DNA of 64,000 nucleotides from Liolophura sinensis (Eukaryota; Mollusca; Polyplacophora; Chitonida; Chitonidae). The DNA lies in assembly GCF_032854445.1 (NCBI RefSeq), contig NC_088306.1, positions 3,780,373 through 3,844,372 of the forward strand, written 5' to 3'. This document shows, in pieces, positions 33,301 through 45,909 of the stretch; the first letter of the stretch is position 1, and the number at the start of each line of letters is the position of its first letter. The notes below the pieces were generated by a model. The model ran no database searches. It was given only the letters and a program-made list of their open reading frames with translations, and had not been told where the DNA came from. Made by a program: the position numbers and the translations under genes.

Positions 33301-34834
33301 AAGAATAGACGTTAGTCAGCTCTGAAACCGTCAGTTGTGCTTTTCATGTAAGACTTTACCAAAGATTCACCGTCTGGCACAGAGACCGTAATTTATATCA
33401 TCCTAATTCATCAGGGATGTTTATAATTTCAGTACAAAGTTGGCTACTATTGATAGATATCTCTGAAATAGGGATTTGAGAATCTGTTAAATAGTTACAA
33501 CCTTCTTGAATTCTAATGTATAGACATGAGACGTACGGGATTTATCAACGACTGTTCACACTGGCAACTAGGATAGCCAGATGTGTTCCAGCGGTAACTG
33601 AACAGGTAATTGGCTTATCTCGATATAGTACCCAGATGCTTGTTGTTTTATGCCACCTCTTTTCATTTCATACACGGGATAAGTGACTATTGGCTACATG
33701 ATGTCGGTGTGGTAAATATTTCACCTTTGAAGTTAACTGCCTGACCAATTATATGTAAATTCCTTTTGCCTTCGTACACGGAAAGTGTGACCTGTCGAAT
33801 TTTAAGAAAATAGACGTTCTGACAGTACAACCCATCCCCGATTTTATTATCGACACGGAATCATCCCAGCGTCCATGACGAGAACGACAACTGTATATAG
33901 ATTATCAATTTCAGCAGACTTCACTCACCATTGTTTTTGGTGTTAAGGTTTTTGGAGGTATGTTAGAATGGTATTTTGAAACTGCAGATGTTTACCAAGG
34001 CGGCCATTTTGAATTACGTCGACAGCCCATAACTAATGTTTCAATAATTGCAGGAAACGTTTTAAAGAATTCTTCACAAGTATATTAGTACCATTTTCCC
34101 GGACAAGTATATATGTTCCCTCTACGTTGATAAACGGTGAGTTGATACATTTCTGCAAACGATAGTAACTGTTGTAAACAGGCGATCTCGTTTGCATTGG
34201 AGATTACCCGGTTAGCATACATCACAGGGTACTGTTTGATGCGTGAGCTCGAGTATAAAGGGAGCTGCAGAACAGGTTTGTTTTTGTTACTGTGAGGAAG
34301 AACTGGAATAGAGACAATAATATTTGTGCTTCATTACGAGGTGACGGCGGATAAAACATACAAGGTTCAGACTGCATAAGTCTAGACTGGTGACCTGGAC
34401 CATGTAAACATATCCTGTAAGTTTGGACTGGAGATAATACCTCTACAATGGACAACGAGGCCAGTCTCAGTTTTCTCCTCACAGAGAGGGCTTGAACGAA
34501 GCTATGTTCGTGTATGTATACTGCATTGCTGACGGGAGAGGTTGTGTCAAGTTACACCCTCCATTATCCCTGATCACTGGGCGAGACTGAAATGTCTGCT
34601 AAGTCTGGAGTGAACAATGCACATAGCGAGTCAGCTCTTAGGTACATATACAGGCCGTCCTTAAACCAGAATAACAGGCAGTTTTATGTTTGTATGAAAA
34701 ATGGTTTAGGTGATTGTCAGCTACATACCAGTGGTTGTGCAATCTATCTATAATCACAGCTTGTTTCAAGCGGATATAAAATACATAAAATATCAGAGAA
34801 TATACAGACTAAGTATCAGCATGTATGTACATGT
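30335..34834. repeat. 4.5-kb tandem unit, copy A
   Basis: Copies A, B and C are near-identical. The start is set arbitrarily at GTAGGCCAACACAT (30,335, 34,835 and 39,361). Copy A lacks about 100 bases present in B at 36,575-36,700 and carries a private SINE fragment at 33,260. Short ORFs within (30,642-30,902, 31,236-31,433, 34,222-34,482) recur in the other copies but have no motif. Their conservation only reflects recent duplication. Confidence 0.85.
33249..33308 (-). mobile_element. Very short SINE family 2 insertion with target duplication, copy A only
   Basis: Thirty-eight bases of the family-2 3' end ((GAGT)n, then GGTTTAACGTCGTACTC) are flanked by a perfect 11-bp duplication, AAAAAGAATAG, at 33,249-33,259 and 33,298-33,308. 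Copies B and C have the empty site, so the insertion is younger than the A/B duplication. Confidence 0.88.
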
Positions 34835-37800
34835 AGGCCAACACATCCTGTAGCTTTGGAGTGTTGAGCAGTTGATATCACGCTGAGGGCAAACAAACAG
34901 TACCTAATCTGTTGGCCCGTTGTCATGGCTGTTCGCAGTATTTACCTGAGGTGACACGTCTCCGCTAGCAAACGAAGTTCAACACAACTCTGTATAATGC
35001 CTTTCAAGGTCAAAGCTTCCGACACTCACATGAATAACGTCCTTTCGGTCTGTATTAGACCACGCAAGCAGTCTTAAATGACAACTTTGGCGATGATTTT
35101 ATCAGTCATCTTGGAAGTAGAATAGAAACAACAATTTGTCCTGTCAATCGAGCGAGAAAACAATTTTAACGGTTCCAGTCAAGGCTTGCGGCCATCCTCT
35201 GCGCATCTGCTTCGTTATCCATGTTTCTGCACGTGGTCTGAGATACAATCCGGATTTTGGATGCACCCGATTCCGCGCGCATGCATACTGCGATTTTGAG
35301 GTGAGGACGATCAGGTCAATCCAATAAGCGTGCAGTGTCTGAGCAAGGAGGTAGAATTTTACTTCCATAATGTGACAGTCAGTAACACAATCAAGTAAAG
35401 ACAAGTCAATCTAACTTTAAAAAAGCATTTACACAAAAAATCCAAACGCGCCAAAAGTTGATTTGAGTTGTCAGATTCGAAAGTCTAAACGGCTGGGTTA
35501 CTGTACAAAGATGGTTTGCCAATGTGGGTTTTGACATATTACATTTCGGGCGTTTTAGTGATTCGGTGGAAAGCAAAAATAAGGTAGGGTTTGAGCCGGT
35601 TTTTCTTTTTATTTTGTTTAGTGAAATTGTCCACGTGGAAGTCTATATGACCGAAGCTGGGTGTTTCGGTAGGATCCTCCAGCTAAGCTTTAGGCTATCA
35701 AACCTGCAGCTGTAAGCCTAAACCTGTCACTTGTGTGCCCCACATCTATATTTACTATCATTATTGTTATTTATATATGTGCTTACCCGTCCCGGGTCAG
35801 AAAAATGTCATCATAGAATACTGATCACAATATTTATACCATTATCATTTGTTGTATTCATATATATCTGTAGCGAACACATCACATTTCTATCAGGTAG
35901 ATATTCTACCTCCATCGTCCGACAGTAGGTAACACGATAAGGTAAAAACAAGTCCCTAACCTGATAAATGCATTCACAAAAGTCATAAAAATACAGGTAC
36001 TACATCTTACAGGACTTACCTCTCGACAGTACGCCCACCGTGCTACACAACTTGATAAACCTTTGCAGACTGAAATCGAAAATACTGTTCTGAGAATTGC
36101 ACGTGATGATTGCACGTGATCTGTGCAGGGGAGGTAATCACTGTTCGGGTTTATCCAAATTTATACTCTATAACATCTCTACAATGATCAGCTCGTCCCA
36201 CTTTAAACTTTTTATGCTACTGTCAAATTTTTGTAAACACAACAGTTTACTCAGTATTACTTCCGCAAATTATTATCCTTCAATATTGGTAGAGAGATAA
36301 CATGACAAAAACCTGGCATATTATCCATGAGAAAAAGACTCCCATGAGGGAAAAGATTTATTGTCAGCCAACTTTGCCTAATTTTTCAAGTTCAGTGGGG
36401 TCATTAAAGTTAATCTTTACGAAAAATTCGTTAACAGAATATCTTAAAAGGATCCTTTGCCACTAGATGGCGATCGCTGATACAGATTGCCAACCTGCTT
36501 ACAGTGACAGATCTTCTGCGAAATGACAAGAGAGCTGTCGAGCGTCTAATTGTGGTAAAACACTGCCTTTATTCGTGTAATTGCGCCTAATCGTGGTAAA
36601 AAGCGACGCCTCATCTTGTAACATAGCCTATTCATGGTTCAGTTCCGCGCATAACCGTTTGAGGGCGGACAACAACTGGAAAAGCATGCGTTTAATCGTG
36701 TAACCTTGCTAATTGTAAAATATTGCTCAGTTTGTTTTAAACAGCGATATTGTTACATAATTGATATTAACTTGGAACATATAGGAAAAATTCAGGAACT
36801 AAAAGAATTATATTATTGAAATCTTTTTGACTGAATTCGATCCATAATCCCAACATCCGTACTAACAGTAATGTCACTAGAATTATTTACTCTTTATTTC
36901 CAGAAGCATGTTTAACTAACATACTGACTACATTTAAAGACTGAAATATCCAGGTTGACTAAAACAATGTTGCTGTGGTAAACAATATAGGTACCATTTT
37001 GTGCAGTGACGTATTTGTGACGTAGTGCATGTAAGCGCAAGGCTACCGCCATAGTCGACGGAGACGGGCCACTGCACCGTTAGTAGATGTATTTTCTTAC
37101 CAGAATGAACTCAGTCCTCTACACAAAGCTTCTATCGCTTTATTTCCCGACCTGATAATCGAGTTGTCACAGTTTCCACTGTTGTTAATTCTTTAATTGA
37201 ATAAATGGATAAAAACTTATAGCGAGACTGTAGTCTATTTCTTTTAGAGAGTCACCTATATTCAGCTGTCTGTAAAATCATTCACACTCGCTACCAAAAT
37301 TGCCTTTAGTCAGTGTCACGTAACAAACCAGGCTCTACATATTGATGCGTTGGACATCCATATTATTTCAAAGAAATTGCAGTGAGAATAATTTTTCTTA
37401 TTCATAATGTTAACTCCGTGAGCTTAGTTTCGACAAGAACTCAATGCCTCAGGTGACTTCATAATTATTCAAAAGTAAGTTGCCTGCTGGACAATGAGCG
37501 TGGAGAGTGATTTGTTTTACAACGGCTGCATCATCAAGCGGTTAAAAAACTGCTTGCAATAACAAAGCCTATACTACCCTCCTTCAAAACATGTTGAACT
37601 CCGCCCAACATCCAGCACTCCACTGGTTTTTGAATAATTCTGACGTCACCCGAGGCAACTGGTCCTTGCCGTCGAAACAGAGCATGTGGATTTTAACATT
37701 ATGAATTAGAAAAAGTGTTCTAACTGCAATTTCTTTGCTACATATGGACGTTCAACGTATCAATGGGTAAATCTTGGATTGTTACGTGGCTCTGACTAAA

Positions 37801-39360
37801 GGCAATTTGCTAGCGAGAGTGACTGATTTTACAGACAGCTGAATATAGGCGACTCTTTAAAAAGAAATGGACTATAGTAAGCTCTGAAGCCGTCAGTTGT
37901 GCTTTTCATGTAAGATTCACCGTCTGGCACAGAGACCGTAATTTATATCATCCTAATTCATCAGGGAAGTTTATAATTTCAGTACAAAGTTGGCCACCAT
38001 TGATAGATATCTCTGAAATAGGGATTTGAAAATCTGTTAAATAGTTACTTCTTGAATTCTAATGTATAGACATGAGACGTACGGGATTTATCAACGACTG
38101 TTCACACTGGCAACTAGGATAGCCAGATGTGTTCCAGCGGTAACTGAACAGGTAATTGGCTTATCTCGATATAGTACCCAGATGCTTGTTGTTTTATGCC
38201 ACCTCTTTTCATCTCATACACGGGATAAGTGACTATTGGCTACATGATGTCGGTGTGGTAAATATTTCACCTTTGAAGTTAACTGCCTGACCAATTATAT
38301 GTAAATTCCTTTTGCCTTCGTACACGGAAAATGTGACCTGTCGAATTTTAAGAAAATAGACGTTCTGACAGTACAACCCATCCCCGATTTTATTATCGAC
38401 ACGGAATCATCCCAGCGTCCATGACGAGAACGACAACTGTATATAGATTATCAATTTCAGCAGACTTCACTCACCATTGTTTTTGGTGTTAAGGTTTTTG
38501 GAGGTATGTTAGAATGGCATTTTGAAACTGCAGATGTTTACCAAGGCGGCCATTTTGAATTACGTCGACAGCCCATAACTAATGTTTCAATAATTGCAGG
38601 AAACGTTTTAAAGAATTCTTTACAAGTATATTAGTACCATTTTCCCGGGCAAGTATATATGTTCCCTCTACGTTGATAAACGGTGAGTTGATACATTTCT
38701 GCAAACGATAGTAACTGTTGTAAACAGGAGATTACCCGGTTAGCATACATCACAGGGTACTGTTTGATGCGTGAGCTCGAGTATAAAGGGAGCTGCAGAA
38801 CAGGTTTGTTTTTGTTACTGTGAGGAAGAACTGGAATAGAGACAATAATATTTCTGCTTCATTACGAGGTGACGGCTGATAAAACATACAAGGTTCAGAC
38901 TGAATATGTCTAGACTGGTGACCTGGACCATGTAAACATATCCTGTAAGTCTGGACTGGAGATAATACCTCTACAATGGACAACGAGGCCAGTCTTAGTT
39001 TTCTCCTCACAGAGAGGGCTTGAACGAAGCTATGTTCGTGTATGTATACTGCACTGCTAATGGGAGAGGTTGTGTCGTTACACCCTCCATTATCCCTGAT
39101 AACTGGGCGAGACTGAAATGTCTGCTAAGTCTGGAGTGAACAATGCACATAGCGAGTCAGCTCTTAGGTACATATACAGGCCGTCCTTAAACCAGAATAA
39201 CAGGCAGTTTTATGTTTGTTTGAAAAATGGTTTAGGTGATGGTCAGCTACATACCAGTGGTTGTGCAATCTATCTATAATCACAGCTTGTTTCAAGCGGA
39301 TATAAAATACATAAAATATCAGAGAATATACAGACTAAGTATCAGCATGTATGTACATGT
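34835..39360. repeat. 4.5-kb tandem unit, copy B
   Basis: Nearly identical to copy A along its full length, with small indels (a missing TTACAAC-type block near 38,046, no SINE at the 33,260 position, the extra segment at 36,575-36,700). Confidence 0.88.
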
Positions 39361-41821
39361 AGGCCAACACATTCTGTAGCTTTGGAGTGTTGAGCAGTTG
39401 ATATCACGCTGAGGGCAAACAAACAATACCTAATCTATTGGCCCGTTGTCATGGCTGTTCGCAGTATTTACCTGAGGTGACACGTCTCAGCTAGCAAACG
39501 AAGTTCAGCACAACTCTGTATAATGCCTTTCAAGGTCAAAGCTTCAGAGACTCACATGAATAACGTCCTTTCGGTCTGTATTAGACCACGCAAGCAGTCT
39601 TAAATGACAACTTTGGCGATGATTTTATCAGTCATCTTGGATGTAGAATAGAAACAACAATCTGTCCTGTCAATCGAGCGAGAAAACAATTCTAACGGTT
39701 CCAGTCAAGGCTTGCGGCCATCCTCTGCGCATCTGCTTCGTTATCCATGTTTCTGCACGTGGTCTGAGATACAATGCGGATTTTGGATGCACCCGATTCC
39801 GCGCGCATGCATACTGCGATTTTGAGGTGAGGACGACCAGGTCAATCCAATAAGCGTGCAGTGTCTGAGCAAGGTGGTAGAATTTTACTTCCATAATGTG
39901 ACAGTCAGTAACACAATCAAGTAAAGACAAGTCAATCTAACCTTATAAAACGCATTTACACAAAAAAGCCAAACGCGCCAAAAGTTGAATTCAGTTGTCA
40001 GATTCGAAAGTCTAAACGGCTGGGTTACTGTACAAAGATGGTTTGCCAATGTGTGTTTTGACATATTACATTTCGGGCGTTTTAGGGAATCGGTGGAAAG
40101 CAAAAATAAGGTAGGGTTTGAGCCGGGTTTTTTTTTTTCTTTTTTGTTTTTGTTTAGTGAAATTGTCCACGTGGAAGTCTATATGACCAAAGTTGGGTGT
40201 TTCGGTAGGATCGTCCAGTTTAGCTTTAGGCCATAAAACCTGTAGCTGTAAGCCTGAACTTGTCACTTGTGTGCCCCACATCTATATTTATTATCATTAT
40301 TGTTATTTATATATGTGCTTACCCGTCCCGGGTCAGAAAAATGTCATCATAGAATACTGATCACAATATTTATACCATTATCATTTGTTGTATTCATATA
40401 TATCTGTAGCGAACACATCACATTTCTATCAGGTAGATATTCTACCTCCATCGTCCGACAGTAGGTAACACGATAAAGTAAAAACAAGTCCCTAACCTGA
40501 TAAATGCATTCACAAAAGTCATAAAAATACACGTACTACATCTTACAGGACTTACCTCTCGACAGTACACCCACCGTGCTACACAACTTGATAAACCTTT
40601 GCAGACTGAAATCGAAAATACTGTTCTGAGAATTGCACGTGATCTGTGCAGGAGAGTTAGTCACTCCTCGGGTTTATACAAATTTATATTCTATGACATC
40701 TATACAATGATCAGCACGGCCCACTTTAAACTTTTTATGCTACTGTCAAATTCTTGCAAACACAACAGTTTACTCAGCATTACTTCAGTATATTATTATC
40801 CTTCAATATCGGTAGAGCGATAACATGACAAAACTGGCATATTGTCCATGCAAAAAATACTTTCAGCCAACTTGGCATATTTTATCAAGGTCATTGGGGT
40901 CATTATAGTTAAACTTTACGAACAATTCGTTAACAAAATATGTTTTGAAAGTACCCCCTAGTATCTAGATGAGAAATTGCACCCGTCGTTATCGCTCAGG
41001 CAGATTGGCAACTTGCTCACAGTGACAGATCTTCTGTGAAATGACAAGAGATCTGTCGAGCGCCTAAATGTGGTAAAGCGCTGCGTTTATTCGTGTAATT
41101 GTGCCTAATCGTGTTTAAATGCGCCTAATTCTGTAATATAGCCTAATCATGGTACAGTTCCAAGGCCTAATCGTTTAAGGGCGTCCAACAATGGGAAAAG
41201 CGTGACTTTAATCGTGTAACCTTGCTAATTAAAATATTGCCCAGTTTGTTTTAAATAGCGGCACTGACACATACTTTATATTATCTTGGAACATAAAACA
41301 AAAATACAGGAAAACTAAAAAGAATTATATTAATAAAATATTTTTAACTGAATTCAATCCATAATGCCAACATCCATACCAACAATATCCATACCAACAG
41401 TAACGTATCAATCTGTAGAGCTTGAGTTGTTACATGATCCTGACAAAAGGCAATTTGCTAGCGAGAGTGACTGATTTTGCAGACAGCTGAATATAGGCGA
41501 CTCTTTTAAAGAAATAGACGTTAGTCAGCTCTGAAACCGTCAGTTGTGCTTTTCATGTAAGACTTTACCAAAGATTCACCGTCTGGCACAGAGACCGTAA
41601 TTTATATCATCCTAATTCATCAGGGAAGTTTATAATTTCAGTACAAAGTTGGCTACTATTGATAGATATCTCTGAAATAGGGAATTGAGAATCTGTTAAA
41701 TAGTTACAACCTTCTTGAATTCTAATGTATAGACATGAGACGTACGGGATTGATCAACGACTGATCACACTGGCAACTGGGATAGCCAGACTTGGTCCAG
41801 CGGTAATTGAACAGGTAATTG
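39361..41821. repeat. 4.5-kb tandem unit, copy C, truncated and internally deleted
   Basis: Collinear with A and B to about 41,390. A deletion of about 0.9 kb then joins sequence equal to 32,250 to that equal to 33,145. The copy ends at GAACAGGTAATTG (41,821), where the inverted-repeat/minisatellite segment begins. Confidence 0.82.
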
Positions 41822-42375
41822 AACAAAAATTCCTACATTTCTCCCCCATCATTGTTTTGAAAGGCTTTAAATTTTATTAGTTTATGGTGAAAAGCGGTCA
41901 ATGACGCTGGCGAGTTCGTTTACGAAGTCTTACGTTCGTTGAAGATCATTTGCCTTCCATCATGGCGTGTTAGTATCTTTCTTGAGAAAGTTTACCCCTG
42001 CAGGTAAATTTACCCCTGATTCCTCCGTCCATATAAGTGTGGATCATCGTATAGGGGAACAAGTGTTAACAAGTTTTGTTAACAGCAAATAAATAGGCTG
42101 ATAACTATAGGCCAACAGAAATCAATTTCTCTACATTAACGCCGGGCTCTATGGTTGGTGCTAACTAAAGATGTGATGTTAAAAGATATCAGAAACTCTC
42201 CACTTACTTGTATATGGTAGGGGTTGTGACTATAATGTCCCAGTGTACATGTACCAACGACACTGGAAATTGTGACTGGTGGGTACTGTAGGCATGTAGA
42301 AAAGGGACAACTTCCTTACACATAAACATGGGAAAATGTGACAAACACTTCCTACACAGATGGGGAAATGTGACA
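41700..42375. repeat. Left arm of large inverted repeat
   Basis: The reverse complement is recognisable at 44,275-45,100. Shared words include TTCGTTTACG, GCCTTCCATCATGGCGTGT, CCTCCGTCCATATA and CAGCGGTAA. The arm's 42,240-42,375 part holds one inverted copy of the 66-bp minisatellite unit. Confidence 0.75.
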
Positions 42376-42440
42376 GAGAGAATTCTGTCACAGTTAGGTG
42401 CGGAATCTTCTTTACCGTAAATAGGCAATATTCCACGATA

Positions 42441-42497
42441 GTTTTTATTTATCTGATTGGTGTTTTAGTACTCAAGAATATTTCACTTATACGGCGG
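42441..42497 (-). mobile_element. SINE family 1, 3' fragment
   Basis: TTTATTTATCTGATTGGTGT, then CTCAAGAATATTTCACTTAT and ACGGCGG. Confidence 0.7.
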
Positions 42498-42744
42498 TCA
42501 ACAGAAATGGGGACAGAAACCGGAGACATAGGTTTTAGTTTGGCTCCATTTTCTTCGTCGCAAATTGTTGGAAATGATTTACACTCTGAAAAAGACAAAT
42601 TCAGCCTAGATTAGCTTTAACTAAGCTGAAAGGACGATCTTGTACAATTTCATTTTTTCTTGAAGATTGCTTAAATAAAAGCGAAATATAGAATCATGCA
42701 TCGCCTTGTATCTTTTCTTGGAGTTGCCACAATAACCTGCTTTC
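42498..42744. other. Spacer before the 51-bp array
   Basis: No gene or recognisable repeat seen. Confidence 0.4.
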
Positions 42745-43605
42745 TGTTTGTCGTAAGCAACTGTCACACTTCCACATGTCTGTAGTAAGTATCTGTCGCT
42801 GTAGTAAGCAACTTTTACACTTCTACATGTCATTAGCTAGTATCTGTCTCTGTAGTAAGCAACTGTCACACTTCTACATGTCTGTAGTAAATATCTGTCT
42901 CTATAGTAAGCAGCTTTCACACTTCTACATGTCATTAGTGAGTATCTGTCTCTGTAGTAAGCAACTGTCACACTTCTACATATCTGTAGTAAGTATCTGT
43001 CTCTGTAGTAAGCAGCTTTCACACTTCTACATGTCTTTAGTAAGTATCTGTCTATGTAGTAAGCAGCTTTCACACTTCATGTCATTAGTGAGTATCTGTC
43101 TCTGTAGTAAGCAACTTTCACACTTCTACATATCTGTAGTAAGCATCTGTCTCTGTAGTAAGCAACTGTCACACTTCTACATGTCTGTAGTAAGTGTCTG
43201 TCTCTGTAGTCAGCAACTTTTACACTTTTACATGTCTGTAGTAAGTATCTGTCTCTGTGGTAAGCAGCTGTCACACTTCTACATGTCTGTAGTAAGTATC
43301 TGTCTCTGTGGTAAGCAACTTTTACACTTTTACATGTCTGTAGTAAGTATCTGTCTCTGTGGTAAGCAACTGTCACACTTCTACATGTCTGTAGTAAATA
43401 TCTGTCTCTGTGGTAAGCAGCTGTCACACTTCTACATATCTGTAGTAAGTATCTGTCTATGTAGTAAGCAACTGTCACACTTCTACATATCTGTAGTAAG
43501 TATCTGTCTCTGTAGTAAGCAACTGTCCACGTCTACATGTCTGTAGTAAGTATCTGTCTCTGTAAGAAGCAACTGTCACACTTGTTCATGTCAAAGAAGT
43601 ATCTA
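42745..43605. repeat. Minisatellite, 51-bp unit, about 16-17 copies
   Basis: Unit built of GTAAGTATCTGTCTCTGTA, GTAAGCAACTGTCACAC and TTCTACATGTCTGTA. Since 51 is divisible by 3, frames stay open across the array (for example 42,776-43,546), but the products are pure repeat and not credible genes. One unit near 43,075 lacks TTCTA... bases. Confidence 0.95.
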
Positions 43606-43613
43606 TCACGTCT

Positions 43614-44355
43614 TCCTGTCTCTATATAAATTTATAAGCTCTGAGTCCTTTATCTAGAAGGCTGTAGTAACCATCGGCCACATTTTCCCGTGTAAATGTA
43701 TAAGCTAGGTGGCCTTTTTCTACAAGTCTGTAGTAACCATCGGCCACATTTTCCCGTGTCTATGTATAAACTCCATGTCCCTTTTCTACAAGTCTTTAGT
43801 AACCATTGGCCACATTTTCTCGTGTAAATGTATAAGCTAGGTGGCCATTTTCTGCAAGTCTGTAGTAACCATCAGCCACATTTTCCCGTGTCTATGTATA
43901 GGCTCCGTGACCCTTTCCTACAAGTCTATAGTAGTCACCGGCCACATTTTCCCGTGTCTATGTATAAGCTCCGTGGCCCTTTTCTACAATTCTATAGTAG
44001 CCACAGGCCGCATTTTCCCGTGTCTATGTATAAGCTCCGTGTCCCTTTTCTACAAGTCTGTAGTAACCACCGACCGCATTTTCCCGTGTCTATGTATAAG
44101 CTCCGTGGCCCCTTTCTACAAGCCTGTAGTAGTCACCGGCCACATTTTCCCGTGTCTATGTATAAGCTCCGTGGCCCCTTTCTACAAGCCTGTAGTAAAC
44201 ACCGGCCACATTTTCCCGTGTCTATGTATAAGCTTCGTGGCCCCTTTCTACAAGCCTGTAGTAACCACCGGCCACATTTTCCCGTGTCTATGTATAAGCT
44301 CCGTGGTCCCTTTCTACAAGCCTGTAGTAACCACCGGCCACATTTTCCAATGCCG
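43614..44355. repeat. Minisatellite, 66-bp unit, about 11 copies
   Basis: Unit built of TTTTCCCGTGTCTATGTATA, AGCTCCGTGGCCCCTTTCTA and CAAGCCTGTAGTAACCACCG. It shares the core TTCTACA.G.CTGTAGTAA with the 51-bp unit. A single inverted unit lies in the left arm at 42,240-42,375. Confidence 0.95.
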
Positions 44356-45100
44356 GTAGTACATGTACATTTGAAACACCATACTCACAATACAATTAAG
44401 ATACAACACAGAGAGATAAAACAGAGAAACGACGACAGTGTGATACCTGGCAAATGACAGGTAACCGGTGAAATACAGCTCTTGTCAATTTACCTCGTTA
44501 GGGATTTGTAAACTATCCATGTGTATGTAAAAATGCACAATCCCTACCACCTACTACCACGTAGAGAACTACAAATACATGTTCACACTACTGTACCGCT
44601 TTAGTCAACAACAATCAGTGACGGGCTTCCTAAATAGTTACTGTATGGTTACTGTTTGATTTATTTGCTGTTTACATCACACTTGTTCTAATAAAAAGAT
44701 GACCCACATTTATATATGGACGGAGGAAACTTGAGGAAACTTCTGACAAGTTACTCACATTTACAAACTTTCTTAACTGTGACACGCCATGATGGAAGGC
44801 AAATGATCTCAACGAACGTAAGACTGCGTAAACGAACCGGTGAGAGCCATTAACCCCCTTTTGCCATAAACTCGTATAATTTACGGCTCTCCCAATCAAT
44901 GAGGGCAGACAAATATAGAGAATCCGTGTTCAATTACCCGTTCAGTTACCGCTGGGCCACGTCTCGCCGTCTCATTTGCCATAGGCGTATTGAATGCTGA
45001 TTACATTCTCGGATGGCTATATGTGGGACATCAGAAGTTGTTGACAAATTCTCGTACGTCCGATTTCCGCACATGAGAATTACAGCAAAAATATAGGCTC
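44275..45100. repeat. Right arm of large inverted repeat
   Basis: Inverted relative to 41,700-42,375, with several indels, including about 290 private bases at 44,370-44,660. The similarity continues in diverged form to about 45,440 (ATTACACGATTAGGTGCTCA against unit C near 41,090). Confidence 0.7.
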
Positions 45101-45657
45101 TTAAACACTTATACTTACAAAGACATCTAACATCAGTAGCTGACTTTGCAGCGAAAATATAAACTTGATCTGATCTCTTTGCGCCACGATGAATCCTTGA
45201 CAACAAAGTCCTGCATGAAAACTCATCTTCTGTGCTGACTATAGTTACTGTTAGTTTGTGTTAGTTTATTCAAGTGAAGAATTAACAGCTTCTTATATAC
45301 GTTACAGAAACTTATAAACTAGTACTTTTGTGGCAACAACGTTGTTGTATATTTTCAAAATACGACCTAGATATTTAAATATTTAAAAGAAGCCAGTATG
45401 ATTAGGCCCTATTACACGATTAGGTGCTCAACAATGGCTTCCCCGGTATGCAGTTAGAGTTATGAAACAGGTGCAGCCAATGAAATAGGTCTAGCTAAAA
45501 ATATTCGTTGTTAACCATCAGCCTACTGCACTCAGCTAAATTCGTACGATAATATCCTTTTCCTTCCAATGTTGGTATCTGAAAGAAATTTCGACTGAAT
45601 AATTATATCTTGAATATATGACAGTGTCTTTAATGGACTTTTATTGCGAAGCTAAAC
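45101..45657. other. Diverged inverted relic of the 4.5-kb unit, then spacer
   Basis: The part to about 45,440 resembles unit C read backwards. The rest is AT-rich with nothing recognised. Confidence 0.4.
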
Positions 45658-45659
45658 TG

Positions 45660-45748
45660 AATTCCTCCCATCATAATGCTGGACACCGTTGTATAAGTGA
45701 AATATTCTTGGGTACGGCGTAAAGCGTCAATCAAATAAACAAATAAAT
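45660..45748 (+). mobile_element. SINE family 1, 3' part
   Basis: TCCTCCCATCATAATGCTGG through GTGAAATATTCTTGGGTACG to a (AAAT)n tail. Confidence 0.8.
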
Positions 45749-45830
45749 TAGTGTAATGCATTCCACAGAGCCAATGGTTGCCCATTTTCCACCACCAGGT
45801 ATACGATTTAGTCATCATTGCTGCTGAGAC

Positions 45831-45909
45831 TAAATTCTTTTACGTCAGACTACATTCTATTACGTCTGACTAAATTTTGTTACGTCAGACTAAATTCTGT
45901 TACGTCAGA
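45831..45909. repeat. 20-bp tandem repeat with CRE-like TTACGTCA/TTACGTCT core, four copies
   Basis: Units TTACGTCAGACTAAATTCTG with small changes. Three units carry TTACGTCA, a CREB/ATF variant site, and one carries TTACGTCT. Confidence 0.8.

Noticed and set aside
42776-43546. 256-codon ORF in the 51-bp array
   Set aside because: Same reason: period divisible by three, both strands open.
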